From the NCBI GenBank assembly GCA_037893245.1, contig JBAIAA010000866.1, forward strand, positions 831,185-895,184: a stretch of DNA of 64,000 nucleotides, in the 5' to 3' direction. The notes under the pieces are model-generated. The model searched no databases and had not been told where the DNA came from. It saw only the letters and a list, made by a program, of their open reading frames with translations. Positions 1 through 10,859 of the stretch are shown here, in pieces. The translations under genes were made by a program, and so were the position numbers. Source of the DNA: Crossaster papposus (Eukaryota > Echinodermata > Asteroidea > Velatida > Solasteridae). Within the stretch, counting starts at the first letter, position 1. Every line of letters starts with the position of its first letter.

Positions 1-1107
1 GTTCCCACCCATCGTGCTTTTAGCAAAGAATTGTATGCAAATCCGAATCAGAATTTGATAAGGGTGGGGTTGATGCCTTTTCTCACAAGCGAGTTTTTTT
101 TTTTAATAATATTATAAAGTCTATAGACGTCTCTTGTTGCGATATTGTAAAAAAAGTCTAAGTAGAGTTATGTGGGTTGTTTATAGACCCTTTTTAAGAG
201 AGGAATTTTATACCACTAATGGAGGTTTTTTTTGTACAGTTGTTAAAAGATATTCTCCACCGGTGAGCAACAGCTGAAGCGTTTTAATTTAGTAAGATCG
301 CTGTCAGTTCAAAATTTAAAAACCCGCCCCACCCCTTGGTTTTGGACAAAAAACTCACGAGACTGCTAGTCTTTGAGGTTTGGTGATGATGTAAACCCCC
401 TTTTTATTATTTTATTGTAAGCCGCTGAATAAAAGACAGAGAGTTATTTTGAAACTCATCATTAGCGCCGCGCGGACCCATCGGCCAATATGATAGCGCA
501 GGAAGTAAAAGGTTTCGTTTGAATCCCTATTATATAACGTCTAATAGGCGCGCAAACAAAAATTGTTAGGTTCTGTCCGGATACGAGTCTCTATCTGGTT
601 GCGCGAAAGGTCGTCAGTCTTTTCTCTTTTTTTTGAGATATATTTAAAAAAATAAACGGTTGGCCGAATCTTTGAGAGTCACCATGAGACCCGGCCCTCC
701 AACAGCCGGTTTCTGCATACTCTATGTTCCCACCCATCGTGCTTTTAGCAAAGAATTGTATGCAAATCCGAATCAGAATTTGATAAGGGTGGGGTTGATG
801 CCTTTTCTCACAAGCGAGTTTTTTTTTTAAATAATATTATAAAGTCTATAGACGTCTCTTGTTGCGATATTGTAAAAAAAGTCTAAGTAGAGTTATGTGG
901 GTTGTTTATAGGCCCTTTTTAAGAGAGGAATTTTATACCACTAATGGAGTTTTTTTTTGTACAGTTGTTAAAAGATATTCTCCACCGGTGAGCAACAGCT
1001 GAAGCGTTTTAATTTAGTAAGATCGCTGTCAGTTTAAAATTTAAAAACCCGCCCCACCCCGGGGTTTTAGACACAACACTCACGAGACTGTCTTTGAGGT
1101 TTGGTGA
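1..1107. repeat. Tandem duplication, unit about 721-725 bp
   Basis: The sequence beginning at base 1 (GTTCCCACCCATCGTGC) starts again at 726 and stays nearly identical for about 380 bases, until the copies diverge after TTTGAGGTTTGGTGA (about 386 and 1107). Differences are a few substitutions and changes in T-tract length. The window may open inside a longer array. No coding potential is visible. Confidence 0.85.
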
Positions 1108-2661
1108 GGCGCGTCTGCTAAACATCAGCCGGTGAACAGACTTGTTGTATCCGGGCAGAACCCAGCGACTTCGATCTATTTATCCAATCAAGGACCTTAA
1201 TGTTTATACGACCATTTTTAAAGATTGATATCCCCCCCCCCCCCCCCCTTTTCTTTTAATTAGTCTCTCAAGGGCCTACCAACAATCGTTTTTAAAAGAA
1301 ATTAACATGCTGGCCGTGCCCATCGTGTGGTTTTTACATGCCCCCCTGCAGTCTTTTGTGCGCTCTATTAAATTAACAACGACTCGGTTAAAAAAACCTT
1401 GTGCCTTTCCGCTTGTATTTTTTAAAAATTATTATTATTGTTATTATTATTATCACTATCTGTCGAGACAGCAACTTTTGCTGAAGGACGTGTGGTGTAG
1501 TAGTTATATTGTTGTATGTAAATCCTTGAGAGTAATCCGAGATATACGTCTATTGGTTGGTCGATATCAAATCTGGTAATCTGGGCAGAACCTAGCGACC
1601 TCTGTCTATAGGTTTTTTATGTCTGTGATCTTTACCAATATTGTTCCACCGTTTGTTTAGCGCCCTCTCGCGACGAATAAACGTTAAAGGCACATTATTA
1701 TGTTTTGCCCCCCTGTCGCCCTCTCTATAGCTACAGGCTCGCTCGCTCTGTCTTTCTAGTTCTATACAATAACTCCAAAGGGACATCAATCGAGGTTTTT
1801 ACAAACAACCGAACTCTTGTGTGTTTTTTATACGACCTTTTTAAAGATTGATCCCCTTCAATTTTGTCTCAAAGATCTACACTAACAATCGCCGTTTTTT
1901 GAGAGCAATTAACCCCCCCCCCCCCCCTTTTTTAGCTGTACGTACTCAGTCGATAAGGGGATAAATTATATTAAACTTTTGAACTCTGCCTGACCGACCG
2001 ACCGACGGTTCTGCCAGATACAAATCTGTTGACCGGCTGGTTGCTATCAGTGTACTGGTAGACGCGAGTACCTGCTCACATAGACTATCGTCGGCGTAAA
2101 CAAAAAAAATTGACTGAACGAAAAGATACGGCGTGTCTTTGCATCAATCTGGTCTGCAATAACGATTGTAAAACACTTGTTGTTTGTAACGGCGGCCGGG
2201 TGTTTTTAACATAATTATCCTAACTTCGGCCCCCTCTCTCTTAATCGAGCAAGCAACAGGATTAACGTCTCTCACAGTCAATCAACCTTGGCCCCCCTCT
2301 CTACATGTGGTTTTTGGCTAACAGTAATTAAGACAGCCTGTTTATATAATTCTCATCAAGTATTATAATTATGTTGCCTTGAGAGTAATTTCGGCGTCCT
2401 CTTTACAGGTTTACTCCGTCGATCACCAATAGGCCGTATTATTAAACGTTGAGGGCGCTGTGCTCTCGGTATTTGGGGGTATATAATTAAAAGTGATTAG
2501 GAGATATTTCACGTCAGTTTACATATTCTTACAGCTCTAAAATTAACAATTTTCCAATATTTCATTTTTAGAAAGAAGTAAAGTTACAAAACTACTTTAA
2601 TAAACGCGATTTTGACTGTGTTGGGTACTCAGAAAATGGCGTCTTATCTCATGCGACCAGA
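1108..2661. other. AT-rich stretch with no recognisable gene
   Basis: It contains homopolymer C tracts (about 1230-1248 and 1914-1928), short T/A tracts, and at about 1601-1786 one copy of a dispersed ~190-bp repeat that recurs at 5228-5419. The open frames here are short, low-complexity and unlike any family I know. Confidence 0.6.
1601..1786. repeat. Dispersed ~190-bp repeat, copy 1
   Basis: It is nearly identical to 5228-5419: both contain TTTAGCGCCCTCTCGCGACG, the ACGTTAAAGGCACATTATTA segment and the end CTCCAAAGGGAC. The copies are in the same orientation 3.6 kb apart. No terminal inverted repeats are obvious. Confidence 0.8.
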
Positions 2662-4054
2662 AATACGGCGCATTACAGGTGTCTTTTCTCGCGTTACAAT
2701 GAAATTTTTATAGACGACATTAACACTTAAGAGCCTCGTCGACCCTGTGAAGTTGATAAATTGAGGTTCAATTAACCGACCTCGATCTCCTCACCACTTG
2801 TGATTTTTTGGGGGGCTAACAGTAATCATTGTAAGAAGACAGTCTTTGCTCTGTCCCCCAAATACGGCGCATTACAGGTGTCTTTTCTCGCGTTACAATG
2901 AAATTTTCATAGACGACATTAACACTTAAGAGCCTCGTCGACCCTGTGAAGTTGATAAATTGAGGTTCAATTAACCGACCTCGATCTCCTCACCACTTGT
3001 GATTTTTTGGGGGGCTAACAGTAATCATTGTAAGAAGACAGTCTTTGCTCTGTCCCCCAAATACGGCGCATTACAGGTGTCTTTTCTCGCGTTACAATGA
3101 AATTTTCATAGACGACATTAACACTTAAGAGCCTCGTCGACCCTGTGAAGTTGATAAATTGAGGTTCAATTAACCGACCTCGATCTCCTCACCACTTGTG
3201 ATTTTTTGGGGGGCTAACAGTAATCATTGTAAGAAGACAGTCTTTGCTCTGTCCCCCAAATACGGCGCATTACAGGTGTCTTTTCTCGCGTTACAATGAA
3301 ATTTTCATAGACGACATTAACACTTAAGAGCCTCGTCGACCCTGTGAAGTTGATAAATTGAGGTTCAATTAACCGACCTCGATCTCCTCACCACTTGTGA
3401 TTTTTTGGGGGGCTAACAGTAATCATTGTAAGAAGACAGTCTTTGCTCTGTCCCCCAAATACGGCGCATTACAGGTGTCTTTTCTCGCGTTACAATGAAA
3501 TTTTCATAGACGACATTAACACTTAAGAGCCTCGTCGACCCTGTGAAGTTGATAAATTGAGGTTCAATTAACCGACCTCGATCTCCTCACCACTTGTGAT
3601 TTTTTGGGGGGCTAACAGTAATCATTGTAAGAAGACAGTCTTTGCTCTGTCCCCCAAATACGGCGCATTACAGGTGTCTTTTCTCGCGTTACAATGAAAT
3701 TTTCATAGACGACATTAACACTTAAGAGCCTCGTCGACCCTGTGAAGTTGATAAATTGAGGTTCAATTAACCGACCTCGATCTCCTCACCACTTGTGATT
3801 TTTTGGGGGGCTAACAGTAATCATTGTAAGAAGACAGTCTTTGCTCTGTCCCCCAAATACGGCGCATTACAGGTGTCTTTTCTCGCGTTACAATGAAATT
3901 TTCATAGACGACATTAACACTTAAGAGCCTCGTCGACCCTGTGAAGTTGATAAATTGAGGTTCAATTAACCGACCTCGATCTCCTCACCACTTGTGATTT
4001 TCTGGGGGGCTAACAGTAATCATTGTAAGAAGACACCCTTTGCTCTGTCCCCCA
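2662..4054. repeat. Satellite-like array, 7 copies of a 199-bp unit
   Basis: AATACGGCGCATTACAGGTG recurs at 2662, 2861, 3060, 3259, 3458, 3657 and 3856, a constant 199-bp spacing, so the array ends near 4054. Internal copies look identical by eye. The first copy (TTTTTATAG for TTTTCATAG) and the last (TCTGGGG for TTTGGGG; ACACCC for ACAGTC) carry edge changes, typical of unequal crossing-over. No ORF spans a unit. Confidence 0.95.
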
Positions 4055-5950
4055 ATAATGGCTAGTTGTTAAACGCTAACGGAAAAAAAAAAACGAAATG
4101 TGTACATATTATGTACGCATCTATTTATGTAATACACTCAATCCGTACTCGTTACATTCGCGACACATATAAAGGAAAGGGCGCCACCACTTTAGATTCA
4201 ATACAAATCCCTGAAAATGATAACGATGGTCAAATTTATAACTTTAATGTTGTGTTATGTTTTTAAAACTATAAGATCTACACGTGTGTTGCAAATGTTA
4301 CAAGGTTTTTTTTTTAAGAAATGTGTTAGTTTTGCTGCTTAACTTTGTATGCAATCCATCTGATAAATTTTAATTAAAAATTCAACTAAAAAAGTTCAGG
4401 ATGTTTATCAAAACATAAACATATTTTTAAAAGGATAGTGAAATAACAAAATCTTTCCCGACCCAATCAGTTTACTTAGTATTTAAATCTTTGAGATCAC
4501 CACCACCCGCATGTCAGACAACGGCACCCCCCTTCTTATATCTAAAAAGTGTCTAGAAATTACTATAAGAAAGTAAAACCAGGTTTTTGCAATACCACTT
4601 GTCTTCAATAACACTACTAGCATCCGGGATGACGCATACACACAGAAAGTAAAACCATGTAACATCAATCGTGATTGTACGTAGTCGCAGCAATAATAGT
4701 AGTAGTAGTATACTACTATTAACGATACTAAGAAGCAAAACACATTGAACTTTAGTTTAATAACATCAATAACCGCCGTGCGATGCACGTGCAAGAGAGT
4801 AAAACCTTGTAATTTTACTTATTTCCTGTATCTGTTCCCCCCCCCCCCCCCCCACCCCACTAATATTACTAATAATACACAATCATGTACTGACCGCGCC
4901 GACCGATACTAAAAAGTAAAACAAACTGTGGGCATCTTTTAATACATTGAGAACTTTTAATACAATCAGTACAACATTATGATTATTAAATCGTGGGCGG
5001 AAGTGATGCACGACTATATGGAAAAACTTCGAGAGGACAGATCGGTAATTTCGGTTAAAAACGCAGCTGATGTCGACTAAAAAATACTTTCAGCTGTTAA
5101 CTATATAAATGCTGCATAGTTACGAATTTTTAATTTTTTTTGTCAAAAAGAATGAGTTCTTACAGAAATTAAACAATTTGCCCACGATTTGTGGCTTTTA
5201 TAAAATTTCACTCTGGCGCCCCCTGCTGTCCGTCTATAGGTTCTTTATGTCTGTGATCTTTATACCAATATTGTTCCACTGTTTGTTTAGCGCCCTCTCG
5301 CGACGAATAAACGTTAAAGGCACATTATTATTTTTTGCCACCTGTCGCCCTCTCTAGCTAGCTACAGGCTCGCTCGCCCCGTCTTTCTAGTTCTATACAA
5401 TTATTAACTCCAAAGGGACACGAAACATGATGCAAAGAAACCACCCACCCGCGCCGTCTGTGTCTGTGTTAACATTATGATTATGATCCAAGCAATCTGC
5501 AATAAAAAGGATCGAATTTTTCAACGAAATTACGTTTAACGCCGATTATGACTTTATTCATTATTGGTGGTGCTGGTGGTGCTGGTATAATAATAATAAT
5601 CTTTTCTCTTTCGGTCGACTGCACCCTTATAATTAAATAAGAACACACTAGGTTCCCTAATTATACTTCTATCGAACTTCAAAGCATCATGTGTAGTCGA
5701 GCACCCAACCGTTTAAAAGATATGACAATCTGATTACAAATTATTTGTTTAATATGAATAAAAAAACAACTACCAGTACATTATTATGGTCCTCACGAAC
5801 GAACCATTTTCTTTTACAGTTAACTACACTTTTTTGAGACAAAGAAAAAGCAATAATTCTCTTAACACGGCTCAATATGAAATCGGTAGTATATAATATC
5901 AAAATAAAATGAAGGAAAATAAAGTAAACGGTTTGCAACAAAATAAATAA
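4055..5950. other. AT-rich non-coding stretch
   Basis: It contains a poly-C tract (about 4839-4853), short trinucleotide runs (TAG/TAC near 4695, TGG near 5570) and the second copy of the 190-bp dispersed repeat. No open frame resembles a known protein. Confidence 0.55.
5228..5419. repeat. Dispersed ~190-bp repeat, copy 2
   Basis: Second copy of the repeat at 1601-1786, same orientation. It differs by small indels, for example an extra TA in CTTTATACCAATATTG and an extra CTAG near 5355. Confidence 0.8.
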
Positions 5951-6033
5951 TAACACAAATGGGGTTCAAACCCACGAGGACTTACGTCCATTAGAGCTTA
6001 AGTCTAACGCCTTAACCACTCGGCCACCGTGTT
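5951..6033 (-). tRNA. tRNA-Leu (anticodon UAA)
   Basis: The minus strand folds into an 83-nt class II tRNA cloverleaf. The acceptor AACACGG pairs with TTGTGTT (two G-U pairs), followed by discriminator A as expected for Leu. Then come U8-G9, a D arm with GCCGAGTGGTTAAGGC, a 5-bp anticodon stem TTAGA/TCTAA holding loop CTTAAGC (anticodon UAA), a long variable arm TGGACGTAAGTCC, and a T arm GTGGG-TTTGAAC-CCCAT. The T loop reads TTTGAAC rather than the usual TTCGAAC. A T4 run just downstream could end Pol III transcription. The gene is probably functional, but a slightly drifted copy cannot be excluded. Confidence 0.85.
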
Positions 6034-6420
6034 GCTCAATACAGATTGGGTTGAATTATAGTTGATTGTCAAATATTTTGTCAACTATAACACGGCAACA
6101 AAAATGATGATATCTTACACACTGTTGTTATACCCCCCTCAATCGTGTGACAATTTTTATAAAATTGTATCGTGTCGTTTGCAGTTTATTGTTATCTTAC
6201 AACTCCGATCAAATGCATTATCTTATATCTTACACTAACAAAAAGGTCATTAATTGCAACTCACATCTCGATCGAGAAAAACGCCGCACCGGTTAAAAAA
6301 TACACCGTGATCGGGGGCCTTTATTAGTACTATATAGTCTGTCGGGCTGTCTCTACGCGTGGCAATTTAACAGGCAAAAAACACACCTTTTTTTAACAAA
6401 CAACAACCTAACAAATATAC

Positions 6421-6735
6421 ACATACACACAAACAAACAACAGGCACCATACTAACATTCTCACAAACATTTTTTTACAAACAACAACTTATTAAACACA
6501 AACATACACACACACAACCACCACACGGTTCCCTGACCCACACACAGTCACATACACACAAACAAACAACAGGCACCATACTAACATTCTCAAAAAAAAT
6601 TACAACATTTAAAAAAAAAAAATTAAACACAAACATACACACACAACCACCACACGGTTCCCTGACCCACACACAGTCACATACACACAAACAAACAACA
6701 GGCACCATACTAACATTTTCACTAAAAATTACAAA
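6421..6735. repeat. Tandem repeat, unit about 130 bp, CA-rich
   Basis: ACATACACACAAACAAACAA followed by CAGGCACCATACTAACATT recurs at about 6421, 6550 and 6680, with ACCACCACACGGTTCCCTGA between copies. Copies differ in A-tract length. The array lies against the left arm of the large palindrome. The open frame on the minus strand reflects only the absence of stops in the repeat. Confidence 0.8.
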
Positions 6736-6744
6736 ATTTAAAAA

Positions 6745-7246
6745 AAAAAATTCGTATTTTTTGCAAGTCATTCACTGTAGAAGTAGAAGCTGTCTGACCA
6801 TCTATCTGACTAGTGCGAGTAACTAGCTGCACATGTGGTGCTCGCCGACCGATCAGTGCGGCGGGCGGGGCGGGGTCACGAAAGAGAGAGAAAAGAAAGA
6901 ACTGTCAGGCGAGTAATAAATTAAAAACAAAGAGAGTCGCGTCCACTATTGTCGACGGGTATAATTGCCGGGGCGAGCTGTACACGTCTCGCACATGTGC
7001 GAGACGTGTACAGCTCGCCCCGGCAATTATACCCGTCGACAATAGTGGACGCGACTCTCTTTGTTTTTAATTTATTACTCGCCTGACAGTTCTTTCTTTT
7101 CTCTCTCTTTCGTGACCCCGCCCCGCCCGCCGCACTGATCGGTCGGCGAGCACCACATGTGCAGCTAGTTACTCGCACTAGTCAGATAGATGGTCAGACA
7201 GCTTCTACTTCTACAGTGAATGACTTGCAAAAAATACGAATTTTTT
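6745..7246. repeat. Perfect spacerless palindrome, arms about 251 bp
   Basis: The sequence is its own reverse complement around the axis between 6995 and 6996 (GCACA|TGTGC). I compared the arms and found no mismatch from 6745 to 7246, and they meet with no spacer. The arms include GC-rich stretches (GCGGGCGGGGCGGGGTCACG) and unremarkable sequence, so this is not a simple repeat. Identical 85-residue ORFs on the two strands are a by-product. No transposon signature or target duplication is evident at the edges. Confidence 0.95.
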
Positions 7247-7365
7247 AGCTCTTGGTTGTGTGTTTGTGTGTTGTTTGTTGATGTTTGTTATATTAGTTAT
7301 GTTTGATTGTGTAATATTTTATGGGGGGTGGTGTATTTTTGCCCCCCCTACTCTCCACTAAGTAA

Positions 7366-8120
7366 CAACTGTCTCCAGCAAGTAGTAATAAAAGTTGCAA
7401 CTGTCTCCACCAAGTATAGTAATAGAAGTTGTATTAATAAAAGCACCAAGTAGTAATAGAAGTTGTATTAATAAAAGTTGTAGTAGTGGTAATAGAATTT
7501 CTCCAACTGTCTCCACCAAGTAGTAATAGAAGTTGTATTAATAAAAGCACCAAGTAGTAATAGAAGTTGTATTAATAAAAGTTGTAGTAGTGGTAATAGA
7601 ATTTCTCCAACTGTCTCCACCAAGTAGTAATAGAAGTTGTATTAATAAAAGCACCAAGTAGTAATAGAAGTTGTATTAATAAAAGTTGTAGTAGTAGTAA
7701 TAGAATTTCTCCAACTGTCTCCACCAAGTAGTAATATAAGTTGTATTAATAAAAGTTGTCAACTGTCTCCACCAAGTATTAATAAAAGTTGTGTAAATAA
7801 AAGTTGTAGTAGTAATAATTAATGTTTGTGTTTTAAAAGCACCAAGTAGTAATAGAAGTTGTATTAATAAAAGTTGTAGTAGTGGTAATAGAATTTCTCC
7901 AACTGTCTCCACCAAGTAGTAATAGAAGTTGTATTAATAAAAGTTGTCAACTGTCTCCACCAAGTATTAATAAAAGTTGTGTAAATAAAAGTTGTAGTAG
8001 TAATAATTAATGTTTGTGTTTTACTCTCGACCACCATCAAGTATTAATAAAAGTTGTGTAAATAAAAGTTGAAGTAGTAATAATGTTTGTGCCACCACCA
8101 AGTTGTAGTAATAGAATTTT
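7366..8120. repeat. Degenerate minisatellite (CACCAAGTAGTAATAGAAGT type)
   Basis: Modules CCACCAAGTAGTAATAGAAG, TTGTATTAATAAAAGTTGTA, GTAGTGGTAATAGAATTTCT and CCAACTGTCTCCACCAAG repeat in varying order, forming higher-order repeats of about 120 bp. A related block resumes at 8775-8912 after a 650-bp interruption. Confidence 0.85.
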
Positions 8121-8504
8121 CTTCCTACGTTCCTATGTCAGAAAATTAATTTCTTTTCTATATCTTCCTCATGCAATACTATTTATAGAGTTCATAAACC
8201 GAAAGAAAAGGAAAAAGACAACAATGATTTGGTGAACATGTTGGGATGGTAGAGCACTGGAACTCGCTCATTTTATTTGTATACATTGTATAGACAAACC
8301 CTGGAATCTGGGTACATTTTGAACACAACTGCGTGTGTTTCCAGAGTTATAATCTCTTATAGTATATGGATATATTTATATCAGTTGGACACACAGGTCC
8401 TAATTGCCGATAGGTTTGGAAGGAATGATGGTCAAATAATCTATACACAATACAACGCCAAAAAACAGGAAATTGTCTCGATATAGAAAGTGAATAAGGC
8501 AGGG

Positions 8505-8604
8505 CGATCGGTGCCACGGTCCTGCATTTCTGCAGGCACTCGGAGGCCACGAAAAACCTCTTATTTTTAAGAGGAAACGTGGTTGCATCCTAGGACACCG
8601 ATCG
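8505..8604. ncRNA. Candidate structured RNA element (unassigned)
   Basis: About 100 nt fold into a closed multi-branch shape. CGATCGGTG (8505-8513) pairs with CACCGATCG (8596-8604) over 9 bp. Inside are hairpin CCTGCA-TTTC-TGCAGG (8521-8536) and an arm CCACG/CGTGG (8547-8551 with 8578-8582) that extends through an A-rich internal loop into CCTCTTA-TTTT-TAAGAGG (8557-8574). I match it to no snRNA, snoRNA, Y RNA or ribozyme, and its strand is unknown. It interrupts the flanking minisatellite, so it may be a relic of an inserted element. Confidence 0.35.
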
Positions 8605-8774
8605 AGGGTGCACTCCCTGTTCCCCGCGGTTAGTCATTATTATTAATACCGTTAATACTATTAATTATGGGCTTAAGTCGGGCGGGAGGGAGGGCAAGCG
8701 AGGTTCAAATGCTTAGACCGAGAAGAAAGGCATTGAATGCAATGCCCGCTTTTATAAGCTAAGAGCATTATAAA

Positions 8775-8912
8775 AGTTGTAGTAGTAATAATGTTTGTGT
8801 TTTACTCTCGACCACCATCAAGTATTAATACAAGTTGTGTAAATAAAAGTTAAAGTAGTAATAATGTTTGTGCCACCACCAAGTTGTAGTAATAAAATTT
8901 CTCCAATAGAGT
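8775..8912. repeat. Degenerate minisatellite, second block
   Basis: It has the same modules as 7366-8120 (GTAGTAGTAATAATGTTTGT, CTCTCGACCACCATCAAGTA), separated from the first block by the segment holding the structured element at 8505-8604. Confidence 0.75.
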
Positions 8913-8966
8913 TCAGTCGATGTTGTTGTTATTATTATAGAGTTCGCTGTAGAGAATTAAAGAAAG

Positions 8967-8996
8967 TAGCAAGCAAGCAAGCAAGCAAGCAAGCAA
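8967..8996. repeat. (AGCA)n microsatellite
   Basis: About seven tandem AGCA units. Confidence 0.9.
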
Positions 8997-9092
8997 TAGT
9001 AATATAAAGAAGAAAAACAAAAGATCAAATTACTGTCCCGATATTCTTAAACAGCTTTTTGACCAACTTCAGTTGGCTCTTTTTGCACTTTT

Positions 9093-9150
9093 GTCAGGTT
9101 GTATCTCAGCGCTCCCTCGCTAATGTCCAGCCTGCGTGCGATGGTGTTAG
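9093..9150 (-). pseudogene. Fragment of a second Tc1/mariner-type transposase copy
   Basis: This ~55-bp piece closely matches 10598-10650 inside the intact transposase ORF (shared GCTCCCTCGCTAATGTCCAG and CCTGCG.GCGATG). That segment encodes the N-terminal helix-turn-helix (sense around GVSNRQIARRLDISEGAVRY). The remainder of the copy is absent, so this is a relic of a related insertion. Confidence 0.7.
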
Positions 9151-9184
9151 TTTTAAAAAAAGAAGGAAGGGTAAACATGTAACG

Positions 9185-9580
9185 ACAACAGCACGTTTAA
9201 AAAATGTAGTTTTGTATAATGTATCGACGCACAACAGCACGTTTTTTAAAAAAAAGGAGTTTTATACAATGTATCGACGTAGTGTGTTAATTTTACGCCA
9301 AACGGTTTTTATACAAATTAAATGTAACGGCATTTTAATCTAGTTTTTTGTCTTAATATTTTGTGTACAGTGTATCCACGTAGTGTGTGTTAATTTTAAG
9401 GCAACGGGGGTTTTATACAAATTAAACAAACAAATAAACAATGTATTAAAAAAGAACAGCACCACGGTTTCGACTCTAGATTAATTTTTTTGTCTCTCGA
9501 ACTGGCTTTTTTCAATGGTTTTATACAAATTAAACAAACAAACAAACAATGTAGTAAAAAAGAACAGCACCACGGTTTCG
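9185..9580. repeat. Short direct repeats with AGCACGTTT and AGCACCACGG modules
   Basis: An ~47-bp unit (CAGCACGTTTAAAAAATG then TATAATGTATCGACG) occurs twice near 9185-9290. An ~109-bp unit containing AAAGAACAGCACCACGGTTT occurs at about 9452 and 9562. A related AAGAACAGCACGTTTAAAAA occurs beyond the transposase at 10808, so these modules flank the ORF on both sides, but in direct orientation, not as a clear TIR. Confidence 0.6.
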
Positions 9581-9661
9581 ACTCTTGATTTATTCTTTGT
9601 CTTTAAAAAAAAAACACAAGTAAGCGCGCAAACTCAAATTTGGAATCCCGAACTGGTTTTA

Positions 9662-10768
9662 CTAGTATCGAGTGAAAGCTCCGCCGGCATCGATGACGGC
9701 TTGGCACCGCCGACCCATCGACCCCAACAGATTGGCGAGGACGTGCCGATCCAGACCGTACCAGATCCGCCGGAGAATTTGAAACAGCTCGTCTTTATTT
9801 CGAGCCCGCACTTCTCGACACACCTGCCTCTCCAACTCGTCCCACAGATTTTCGAGCGGATTTAGATCGGGACTCTGGGCCGGCCACACCATCACGTCGA
9901 CTTTCCAACTGCCCCCCGGTATGTCTCGAATGAAATCCGGTGTCGGATCGGCCAAGTATTCCCGCGTAATCCCGGCGGTGTGCGGCGGAGCGTTGTCGTG
10001 CTGAAACAGGAATTTTGGACCGATCAGCGCATGCGCAGACGGGATCATGTGGTCTCTGAGGATGTCCACGTACGCCGCCGCGTTGATATTTCCCCGCACC
10101 AACACCATCTCTCCGACACCGGCAGACCCAAAACATCCCCACACCATTATTCCCGAACCGCCGTGTTTGACCGAGGGCACCACGCAGTTCTCCGAATACT
10201 CTTCGCCCACGCATCTTCTGACGTAAGCGCGGCCGTCTGACCGGTACAGTTGAAACCTAGACTCGTCAGACCACAGAACCCGCGCCCAGTCGTCGGGGCT
10301 CCAGTCTAAGTGCTCTCGAGCCCACGCGATCCGGCGGGCTTTATGGTTGGCCGTGAGGCGCGGCTTGTGTCTGGCTACCCGGCCGTGGAGTCCGACCGAT
10401 GCCAAGCGACGAGAAATAGTCGACCGATGCACGTCAACTCCGGTGGCGGCAAGGTGGTCTCTGAGCTCGGGGGCCGTCAAAAAACGGTCTCGGCGAGAGG
10501 CGCGTATGATTTGTCGGTCGGCTCGTTCGGTGGTCCGCTTCGGTCGGCCAACTCTCGGCACGTTTGCCATCGACTCACTGGTTTGCAACTTTTTTAGGTT
10601 GTACCTCACCGCTCCCTCGCTAATGTCCAGCCTGCGCGCGATCTGCCGGTTGGAAACCCCTTCCGCGTGCCAAGCCTGTATCATTCCTTTCTGATGGTCT
10701 TTTAGCTGGTGCTTTTTGAGCGGCGCCACCGCCGCCATATTTATTAGTACGATTCGTCCCCACCCCAA
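9662..10768 (-). CDS. Tc1/mariner-type transposase, intact ORF
   Basis: A 368-residue uninterrupted ORF for an IS630-Tc1-mariner cut-and-paste transposase, which would excise and insert DNA at TA sites in the nucleus. It has an N-terminal helix-turn-helix (about residues 15-60, RQIARRLDISEGAVRYNLKK), a second DNA-binding region, then a DDE nuclease core: first Asp in LWSDESRF, second in FQHDNAPPHTAG, and Glu in SPDLNPLENLWDEL. The last two acidic residues are separated by about 47 residues instead of the 34 usual for Tc1 (DD34E), because extra sequence containing RDIPGGSWKV precedes VWPAQSPDLNP. The upstream in-frame start gives MGWGR; a later Met at MAAVAPLKKH also fits. The coding is much more GC-rich than its surroundings, and no stop or frameshift is present, suggesting recent arrival. 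I did not find convincing terminal inverted repeats. Confidence 0.9.
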   Translation of the reverse strand: MGWGRIVLINMAAVAPLKKHQLKDHQKGMIQAWHAEGVSNRQIARRLDISEGAVRYNLKKLQTSESMANVPRVGRPKRTTERADRQIIRASRRDRFLTAPELRDHLAATGVDVHRSTISRRLASVGLHGRVARHKPRLTANHKARRIAWAREHLDWSPDDWARVLWSDESRFQLYRSDGRAYVRRCVGEEYSENCVVPSVKHGGSGIMVWGCFGSAGVGEMVLVRGNINAAAYVDILRDHMIPSAHALIGPKFLFQHDNAPPHTAGITREYLADPTPDFIRDIPGGSWKVDVMVWPAQSPDLNPLENLWDELERQVCREVRARNKDELFQILRRIWYGLDRHVLANLLGSMGRRCQAVIDAGGAFTRY

Positions 10769-10859
10769 AAAATAGTTATAAGAATAATAAGAACAATAAC
10801 AACAATAAGAACAGCACGTTTAAAAAAAAAGTAGTCTCAAAGACATCCCAAAACAATCA

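Noticed and set aside
1307..1579. 90-residue ORF with Tyr-rich stretch
   Set aside because: A TAT/TTA low-complexity frame with no homology or splice context.
2662..4054. CRISPR-like regular repeats
   Set aside because: The whole 199-bp unit repeats with no unique spacers, and the DNA is animal nuclear.
6813..7178. Identical 85-residue ORFs on both strands
   Set aside because: A forced result of the perfect palindrome, with no domain and no codon signal.
8245..8270. tRNA-like A box (GGTAGAGCACTGGAACTCG)
   Set aside because: No acceptor stem, anticodon arm or nearby B box completes a cloverleaf; at best a tRNA-derived fragment.
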